A stretch of DNA of 64,000 nt from an archaeon (GTDB lineage Archaea; Nanobdellota; Nanobdellia; Woesearchaeales; GW2011-AR15), in contig JABHXU010000020.1 in the NCBI GenBank assembly GCA_018657065.1, positions 62,001 through 126,000 on the forward strand, read 5' to 3'. The notes beneath the pieces are model-generated. The model searched no databases. It was not told the DNA's origin and saw nothing but the letters and a program-made list of their open reading frames with translations. How positions within the stretch are numbered: the first letter of the stretch is position 1; every line of letters begins with the position of its first letter. The translations under genes and the position numbers were made by a program. This document shows positions 59,062 through 64,000 of the stretch, one piece after another.

Positions 59062-59514
59062 ATGAATTTAATCAAAAAAATAGGAAATAAAACAATTATT
59101 CTTTATATTGGTGAATTGGATTATAAACCTAAAATTAAAACTGATTATGTAAGCATAACACAACCCATTTCTAAAGTAAATGAAAACATGATTTTTGTCG
59201 ATGCTATAACAGCTACAAAAAAAATTCCTCCAATTCTAAAAAATTGTATATTTGTTAGCTCACCTAATGCTTTAACTGAACTTAGACTAGCTATCAAATC
59301 CTTATTTTATGAAAAATTTTGTGAAATTGTTATTTTTGATGATGTCACTTCAATGAAACATTATAATGATTTAGAAGAATTAACATCATTTCTTAATTCT
59401 ATTATAGAAATAGCTAGAGAATCTAATAAAAAATTAGTATTAATATTAAAAAAAGATTCAAATGAATTAATTAATGACCTAATAATGTTCTCAGATATTA
59501 TAATTCAACCATAA
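59062..59514 (+). CDS. hypothetical protein, RecA-like fold suspected
   Basis: 150 residues of alternating strands and helices (IILYIGELD, NMIFVDAITATKK, NCIFVSSPNALTELRLAI, EIVIFDDVTSM). The IFVSSPNALTEL block recalls archaeal RecA/KaiC-like domains without Walker motifs. I do not recognise it firmly. Independent promoter upstream. Confidence 0.55.
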   Translation: MNLIKKIGNKTIILYIGELDYKPKIKTDYVSITQPISKVNENMIFVDAITATKKIPPILKNCIFVSSPNALTELRLAIKSLFYEKFCEIVIFDDVTSMKHYNDLEELTSFLNSIIEIARESNKKLVLILKKDSNELINDLIMFSDIIIQP

Positions 59515-59578
59515 ATATCATTTAAAAAAAACTAATTATCAATAACTCAAAATTAAATTAACTATGAATATTTTTTCA

Positions 59579-59612
59579 TATGGATAAGTAATTATAGAAA
59601 GGATATTTAAAT
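59579..59612 (+). promoter_or_regulatory. promoter-like element, copy 2
   Basis: Near-repeat of 58976-59011, located upstream of the 59681 gene, again followed by a second TATA-like ATTTAAATATT box closer to the start. The two unrelated genes may share control. Confidence 0.4.
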
Positions 59613-59680
59613 TTATGAAAAATAAATTCAATCTTATTATATAAGCAAAATTTAAATATTCAATAATTCAAATAACCTTC

Positions 59681-60010
59681 ATGGAAAAATGCAATGTAGA
59701 TTCAAAACAAACAGCTGTTGAAGTTAGAGATACCATAATTAATTGTTTTTATGAAGCTCATAAAGGCTTAATAAGTCAAAATGTTGAATTGCCTGAAGGA
59801 AAAAAAGTAGAATACAGTAAAGCTACTGTTCTTAATATGGTTAAAAGCCAATTTGAAAAAACAGGCGGAGATTATAATAATCCTACAAAAGAATCTCTTT
59901 TTTTTGTAATAATAGGTTTAGCTGAAATTGCAAGAAGTTTTCGTGATATGGATCTAATTTTAAATCATTTCATTAGTATGCTAGAACTAATTAAAAGAAT
60001 TGAAGAATAA
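59681..60010 (+). CDS. hypothetical protein
   Basis: 109 residues, helical (VEVRDTIINCFYEAHKGLI, KESLFFVIIGLAEIARSF). No family recognised and no membrane segment or cysteine motif. A TATA-like sequence (ATTTAAATATTC, about 59651) lies 25-30 bp upstream of the start. It precedes a Nudix gene by 8 nt and is probably in one operon with it. Confidence 0.6.
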   Translation: MEKCNVDSKQTAVEVRDTIINCFYEAHKGLISQNVELPEGKKVEYSKATVLNMVKSQFEKTGGDYNNPTKESLFFVIIGLAEIARSFRDMDLILNHFISMLELIKRIEE

Positions 60011-60018
60011 ATAATAAA

Positions 60019-60429
60019 ATGGAATATAGAATTGTTGTAGCTGCAGTTATTTTAAAAGGAGATTATTTATTATTTGGAAGAAAACAAAAAAATAAAGGAC
60101 CTTACCCTAATAAAGATCTAATTCTTGGTGGTGGTGTTGATTTGGAAAAAGAATCTTTAAAAGAAGCCCTTACTAGAGAAATAAGAGAAGAAGCTGGAAT
60201 TGAAATAGATATAATTAAAGACATTAGTTTTGATGAAGATTATGAACCTAATAAACACGGAGTTATGACTCACTATTTATTTATTACATATTTAGCAAAT
60301 TATGTTTCTGGTAAGGTAAAAGCAGATGATGATATTGATTCATTAAAATGGGTACATAAAAAAGATGTAAAAAATTTAGAATTATGTAAACCTTCTATTA
60401 ATTTATTTACTAAACTAGGTTATCTTTAA
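60019..60429 (+). CDS. Nudix hydrolase
   Basis: 136 residues. The Nudix box GGVDLEKESLKEALTREIREEAG is complete (G-X5-E-X7-REIREEAG). A typical small Nudix core with IVVAAVILKGDYLLFGRKQK at the start, reminiscent of mutator-type or dinucleotide-cleaving members. It overlaps the small membrane-protein gene by 4 nt at its end. Substrate unknown. Confidence 0.87.
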   Translation: MEYRIVVAAVILKGDYLLFGRKQKNKGPYPNKDLILGGGVDLEKESLKEALTREIREEAGIEIDIIKDISFDEDYEPNKHGVMTHYLFITYLANYVSGKVKADDDIDSLKWVHKKDVKNLELCKPSINLFTKLGYL

Positions 60430-60641
60430 GCATAAGGGTCCCATCCTAATGACCAAATAAATGCACCCATAATAATTCCACCTAAACTACCAAAAACTAC
60501 TTCAAAAAATGGTGAACTAAGAAAAACATATCTGTATATAAAAATCAAAGGAGCTAAAGTCATAACTCCAATTCCAAAATATTTTACAGGATGAAATTTT
60601 AAAATATATTTGTACGTTTCAACAATATTTGTCCAATCCAT
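60426..60641 (-). CDS. small two-span membrane protein
   Basis: 71 residues with two hydrophobic segments (GIGVMTLAPLIFIYRYVFL and FGSLGGIIMGAFIWSLGW). No family recognised. It overlaps the Nudix gene tail-to-tail. Confidence 0.55.
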   Translation of the reverse strand: MDWTNIVETYKYILKFHPVKYFGIGVMTLAPLIFIYRYVFLSSPFFEVVFGSLGGIIMGAFIWSLGWDPYA

Positions 60642-60768
60642 GATATTAACTTGATTTTACTATTATTTAAATTATTTGGAGCTAGAAAATTAATATGATT
60701 ACAATATTACTTTTATTTTAGTAACTAGTCACTTTTTCATTAATATTAGCATCAAATCTTGACAAGAT

Positions 60769-60776
60769 TTTTATAT
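60769..60776 (+). promoter_or_regulatory. TATA box of the zinc-ribbon microprotein
   Basis: TTTTATAT lies 26 bp before the GTG at 60802, fixing a leaderless start. Confidence 0.5.
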
Positions 60777-60801
60777 TCGATTTCATTAACTTTGTTATGG
60801 G

Positions 60802-60936
60802 GTGTCAAATTTGGATTTAAAGTGTACTAATTGTAGTTCTAAAATGATTAAAAAAGGAGAAAAAGTTATCAGAGGAGACACTTATCATGTTTTATTTTGT
60901 GAAAAATGTCATTTTCAATGCGCTAGGGAGGAGTAA
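60802..60936 (+). CDS. 44-residue zinc-ribbon microprotein
   Basis: GTG start at 60802 at the leaderless distance from a TATA box. The peptide contains CTNC near its start and CEKC followed by CARE near its end, with 27 residues between, typical of a zinc ribbon (plus a fifth Cys in CHFQC). No earlier in-frame ATG fits. It precedes the next gene by 9 nt with an AGGGAGGAG site overlapping its end. A nucleic-acid- or protein-binding adaptor is likely. Confidence 0.62.
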   Translation: MSNLDLKCTNCSSKMIKKGEKVIRGDTYHVLFCEKCHFQCAREE

Positions 60937-60945
60937 ACAACTAAA

Positions 60946-61515
60946 ATGACAAAACACTATATTTTTTCTTATGGAAGTTTAATTAATAAGAATAGTTTAG
61001 CTAAGACTATCGGCATAAAAAATGCCAAAGAAGCTAAAGAAATTATTGTCCGCGGTTATGAAAGAGGTTGGAGAAATCATGTTCATCATGAATATAGAAC
61101 AGGTTTAGGCATAATAAAAAAAGAAGATTCCAAAGTAAATGGAGTTATTTTTGAAATTGATGAAAAATATCTCAAAAATTTAGATAAAAGGGAATATGGA
61201 TTTAAAAGAAAAGAAATCTTAAATCAAACTTATGTTGATGGACATTTATGGTCATTTTTTGTTGCAGATCCAAAAACACCAACAAAAGAATTTCCTATAG
61301 CCCAATCTTATGTAGATACTGTAATTGCAGGTTGTTTAACTCATAATAAAGAATTTGCTAAAGAATTTGTTAAATCAACTGTAAACTGGAAGTTTCCTTA
61401 TGTAAATGATAGAAAAAATCCTAGATTTCCTAGAGGTGTAAAGTTAACTAAAGAAACTATAGATCAAATTGATTTGATTTTAGATGAATGTATTCCTCAA
61501 CAAAAACCTTTATAA
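60946..61515 (+). CDS. gamma-glutamylcyclotransferase-like (GGCT/ChaC fold) protein
   Basis: 189 residues. IFSYGSLINKNSL is the substrate-binding YGSL motif of the GGCT/AIG2 fold, GVIFEIDEKYLKNLDKREYGF contains the candidate catalytic glutamate region (DKREYGF). Members release 5-oxoproline from gamma-glutamyl compounds. No glutathione pathway is visible; the substrate may differ. Its stop overlaps the TATA box of the ribosomal operon. Confidence 0.75.
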   Translation: MTKHYIFSYGSLINKNSLAKTIGIKNAKEAKEIIVRGYERGWRNHVHHEYRTGLGIIKKEDSKVNGVIFEIDEKYLKNLDKREYGFKRKEILNQTYVDGHLWSFFVADPKTPTKEFPIAQSYVDTVIAGCLTHNKEFAKEFVKSTVNWKFPYVNDRKNPRFPRGVKLTKETIDQIDLILDECIPQQKPL

Positions 61516-61570
61516 ATATCTATTTTTTCCAATGACCTAGTATTCCCAGGTACTACTTTATGTAGGAGGG
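61509..61570 (+). promoter_or_regulatory. promoter and leader of the ribosomal stalk operon
   Basis: TTTATAAATA (61509-61518) overlaps the upstream stop codon. ACCT and AGGT (61535-61551) form an imperfect inverted repeat near the expected transcription start, and CTAC/GTAG (61553-61565) a hairpin whose end touches the GGAGGG ribosome binding site. Archaeal uL1 can repress its own mRNA; this leader is a possible site. Confidence 0.45.
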
Positions 61571-61579
61571 TAGAAAAAA

Positions 61580-62230
61580 ATGGACGAAAAAAAATTAAAA
61601 GAAGCTATATCTACACTTAGAAAAGATAATAAAAAGAAATTTACTCAATCAGTTGATCTAATTATTAATTTAAAGAATCTTGATTTAAAAAAACCAGAAC
61701 ATCAAGTTGAATTCTATTTACAATTACCTAAAAACAAAGGTAAAAAATCTGTTGTCTGTGCACTTGTAGCAGGAGAATTAGCTGATCAAGCTAAAGAAGC
61801 TATGGATTCAAGTGTTATGCAAAAAGATTTTGAAATTTATCAAAAAGATAAGAAAAAAACAAAAAAATTAGCAAGCAGCATGGATTTTTTTGTTGCTCAA
61901 GCAACAATCATGCCTAAAGTTGCAGCTGCATTTGGTAGAGTTTTAGGACCAAAAGGAAAAATGCCTAATCCTAAAGCTGGATGTATTGTTCCACCAAACG
62001 CTAATTTATCACAAGTTTATGAAAAATTACAAAAAACAGTCAAATTATCTGCAAAAAAAGCACCTCTTATGCAAACTATTTGTGGAAATGAAGACTCTAG
62101 TGATGAAGATCTTATTGAAAACATCAAATATATTTACAACAATGTTGAACATCATTTACCACAAGGTATCAACAATATCAAATCAGTTTATGTCAAATTT
62201 ACTATGACTAAACCAATAAAGGTAATGTAA
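61580..62230 (+). CDS. rpl1: large ribosomal subunit protein uL1
   Basis: 216 residues. VDLIINLKNLDLKKPEHQVEF, the core MPKVAAAFGRVLGPKGKMPNPKAG, and INNIKSVYVKFTMTKP at the end are uL1 signatures. uL1 binds 23S rRNA at the L1 stalk and, in several archaea, represses its own operon. It is followed by uL10 and P1, the classic archaeal order. The length matches the archaeal family. Confidence 0.96.
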   Translation: MDEKKLKEAISTLRKDNKKKFTQSVDLIINLKNLDLKKPEHQVEFYLQLPKNKGKKSVVCALVAGELADQAKEAMDSSVMQKDFEIYQKDKKKTKKLASSMDFFVAQATIMPKVAAAFGRVLGPKGKMPNPKAGCIVPPNANLSQVYEKLQKTVKLSAKKAPLMQTICGNEDSSDEDLIENIKYIYNNVEHHLPQGINNIKSVYVKFTMTKPIKVM

Positions 62231-62232
62231 AA

Positions 62233-63225
62233 ATGGCTCATGTTTCAGAATCAAAGAAAAAAACTGTAGAAGAATTCGCTAAACTAATTGATGAATATCC
62301 AGTTATTGGTGTAGTGAATATGCTAAATTTACCAGCTCGAACAGTTCAAAAAATGAGAGAAAAACTAAGAGAAAAAGGAACAGTTCTTAGAATGACTAAA
62401 AAAAGGCTCTTAAAAATTGCTTTTTCAAAAGTAAAAAAAGAAAATGTAGGCGATCTTCAAAGTCACTTTAAAGGTCTACCAGCATTAATATTTACAAAAG
62501 ATAATCCTTTTACTCTATATGCAGAATTAGAAAAAACAAAATCAAATGCACCAGCTAAAGGTGGATCAGAAGCACCTAAAGATATCACAGTCAAAGCAGG
62601 ACCAACTTCATTTGCACCAGGGCCAATTATTGGGCAATTAGCACAATTTGGAATTAAAACAGGTGTTGAAAATGGGAAACTAGCAATTAAAGCTGACGCT
62701 ATTGTAGCTAAAAGAGGAGATATTATCTCAGCTGAATTAGCAGGAATTTTAACTAGACTAGGAATTGAACCAATGGAAATTGGTTTAGATTTAACAGCAG
62801 CATATGAAAATGGAAGTATTTTCACTTCAGATTTATTATACATTGATGAAGTTGAATACATGAACAAATTCATGACTGCATATAACGAATCATTAAACTT
62901 AGCAGTATCAAGTGGTTACCCAACTACTGAATCATTACAAATTATGATTAGTAAAGTAGTCACACAAAGTAGATCCTTGTCAATTGAATCAGGATTTATC
63001 ACAGATGATACAGCAAAAGATATTGTTATGAAAGCTCACGTTCAAATGACATCATTATCCAATAATCTTTCAGAAGATGCTAAACCTAAAGGTATAGCAC
63101 CTATTCAAACAACACCAACACCAGTTGAAACTGAGAAAAAAGATGAACCAAAACCAGATCAGCAACCCAAGGAAGAAAAAAAACCTGAAGAAGCAGCTGC
63201 TGGCTTAGGAGCATTATTTGGATAA
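62233..63225 (+). CDS. rplP0: large ribosomal subunit protein uL10 (P0)
   Basis: 330 residues. The N-terminal rRNA-binding part (VIGVVNMLNLPARTVQKMREKLRE) is followed by insert and helical domains that bind P1 dimers, then a charged linker (EKKDEPKPDQQPKEEKKPEE) and the conserved tail [10 protein letters not shown], which binds translation GTPases. The same tail ends P1. Starts 2 nt after uL1. Confidence 0.96.
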   Translation: MAHVSESKKKTVEEFAKLIDEYPVIGVVNMLNLPARTVQKMREKLREKGTVLRMTKKRLLKIAFSKVKKENVGDLQSHFKGLPALIFTKDNPFTLYAELEKTKSNAPAKGGSEAPKDITVKAGPTSFAPGPIIGQLAQFGIKTGVENGKLAIKADAIVAKRGDIISAELAGILTRLGIEPMEIGLDLTAAYENGSIFTSDLLYIDEVEYMNKFMTAYNESLNLAVSSGYPTTESLQIMISKVVTQSRSLSIESGFITDDTAKDIVMKAHVQMTSLSNNLSEDAKPKGIAPIQTTPTPVETEKKDEPKPDQQPKEEKKPEEAAAGLGALFG

Positions 63226-63264
63226 AAAAATATACAATCATAATTATTGTAAGGAGGAATAAAA

Positions 63265-63570
63265 ATGGAATACGTTTACGCCGCAATGCTTTTACATAAA
63301 GCAGGACAAAAAGTAGATGAAGCAAGCCTTAAAAAAGTGTTAGAAGCAGCAGGAGTCAAAGCAGACGATGCAAGAATCAAAGCTTTAGTAGCATCATTAG
63401 CAAATGTTAATATTGATGAAGCAATTACAAAAGCAGCAGTCGCTCCAGCAGCAGCAGCACCAACAGCAGCAGCAAGTTCAGCTCCAGTAGAGGAGAAAAA
63501 AGAAGAGCCAAAAAAAGAAGAAAAGGCTCCTGAAGAAGCAGCAGCAGGATTAGGCGCTTTATTCGGATAA
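63265..63570 (+). CDS. rpl12: ribosomal stalk protein P1 (aL12)
   Basis: 101 residues. [23 protein letters not shown] and [21 protein letters not shown] form the helical dimerisation domain; an Ala-rich hinge and the acidic tail ending [10 protein letters not shown] follow. Multiple dimers attach to uL10 and recruit elongation factors. AGGAGG precedes the ATG. Confidence 0.97.
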   Translation: MEYVYAAMLLHKAGQKVDEASLKKVLEAAGVKADDARIKALVASLANVNIDEAITKAAVAPAAAAPTAAASSAPVEEKKEEPKKEEKAPEEAAAGLGALFG

Positions 63571-63618
63571 AAAAATTAAATTAATTTTTTTTATTAATTA
63601 AATAAATAAGTGATAACA

Positions 63619-64000
63619 TGCAAACTGAAGTGAAACCACTTTTAAACGAGCTTTCTAAGCTTAGGAAAGAGATTTCTACTCTGAGATCCGAACTTAATGA
63701 TCTAAATAAAATAAAAGAAGATCTATATTCAGACAAAGAGAGTATTTCTAAAGGAATTGTCAGTAAAATTAATGACATTAAATCCTTCAAGAGAGAGAGA
63801 GACGACTATACTAGAAAGGTTAGAGAACACAAGAAAATTAGAGATGAGAATAATAAAATCTTAAAAGATAATTCTCAAAAACTAAAAATTCTAACTGAAA
63901 AAAAAGACGATATTAGAAAAAAACAGAAATTCAAAGAAGATCCTTCTAAACTTTTAAAAGAAATTGATGACCTTGAATTTAAAATTGAAACTGAAGGCAT
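63619..64000 (+). CDS. coiled-coil protein, 3' end outside window
   Basis: The frame from ATG 63619 is open to the right edge (about 127 residues visible). Almost continuous charged helix: LLNELSKLRKEISTLRSEL, KKIRDENNKILKDNSQKL, then KEDPSKLLKEIDDLEFKIET, which resembles a conserved archaeal coiled-coil family often annotated as phosphoserine phosphatase-like without evidence. It follows P1 by 48 bp. Family identification is tentative. Confidence 0.75.

Noticed and set aside
1-64000. tRNA and rRNA genes
   Set aside because: No T-loop (GTTC-A-A-type) plus acceptor stem combination or rRNA-like G+C-rich block was found by eye; a covariance search would be decisive.

Overview
This 64 kb window is archaeal and very AT-rich, roughly 27-28 % G+C by eye. 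The archaeal signs are TATA-type promoters about 25 bp upstream of leaderless starts, an archaeal-style SepF, ribosomal proteins eL33, uL1, uL10/P0 and P1, archaeal type IV pilins, a solo Rad50 and a DUF2683-like/RelE toxin pair. The composition, the many short proteins and the mix of archaeal genes with bacterial-type enzymes (a TyrZ-like tyrosyl-tRNA synthetase with an S4 domain) suggest a DPANN archaeon of the Woesearchaeota/Pacearchaeota kind. That placement is inference. I saw no rRNA, tRNA, CRISPR array or intact insertion sequence.

Layout. (1) 1-8625: seven consecutive radical SAM/SPASM-like enzymes in two subfamilies, then a coiled-coil protein, a GT2 and a GT4-like glycosyltransferase, and a convergent GT-C-like membrane protein (to 12815). 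The coiled-coil protein and the GT4 share a distinctive C-terminal tail. (2) 12900-25995: one tight operon. It starts with a 55-residue ribbon-helix-helix protein behind a palindromic operator, followed by a giant cysteine-rich surface protein, a paralogue without the Cys-rich part, five pilin-like proteins, a secretion ATPase, a 62-residue coiled-coil protein and two TadC/FlaJ-like platform proteins. (3) 26055-31185: sepF, a duplicated hairpin array, an N-formylglutamate amidohydrolase-like protein, a PfkB kinase, a TctA-like permease and an unknown protein. (4) 31247-39132: an eight-gene leftward operon (TrpRS-like enzyme, TrpD-like phosphoribosyltransferase, zinc dehydrogenase, beta-propeller, HAD phosphatase, methyltransferase and two short, possibly broken ORFs), divergent from a TyrZ-like synthetase with altered active-site residues. 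(5) 39197-53191: mixed household and unknown genes, including a toxin-antitoxin pair, dnaJ, rad50, an MBL hydrolase, eL33, a lone pilin, two HIT proteins without the catalytic histidine and a PHP phosphoesterase split at an A9 run. (6) 53192-55575: gene-poor DNA rich in inverted repeats, phased TTAAGC iterons and TGTCGG boxes, around a tautomerase-like protein, a Nudix hydrolase and an HTH protein. (7) 55576-64000: GNAT/GNAT/methyltransferase cassette, DUF58-MoxR pair, small unknown genes, a second Nudix, a zinc-ribbon microprotein, a gamma-glutamylcyclotransferase-like protein and the ribosomal stalk operon uL1-uL10-P1 followed by a coiled-coil gene cut by the window edge.

How the genes may work together. 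The radical SAM/glycosyltransferase block probably makes or modifies a surface glycan or peptide; no precursor peptide was recognised. The pilus operon encodes its own cysteine-rich adhesin candidates and probably its own repressor. The best candidate for an undescribed system is the 31247-39132 block: two tRNA-synthetase-like enzymes and a TrpD-like enzyme sit with tailoring enzymes (dehydrogenase, phosphatase, methyltransferase), which resembles a small-molecule pathway more than translation. The product is unknown.
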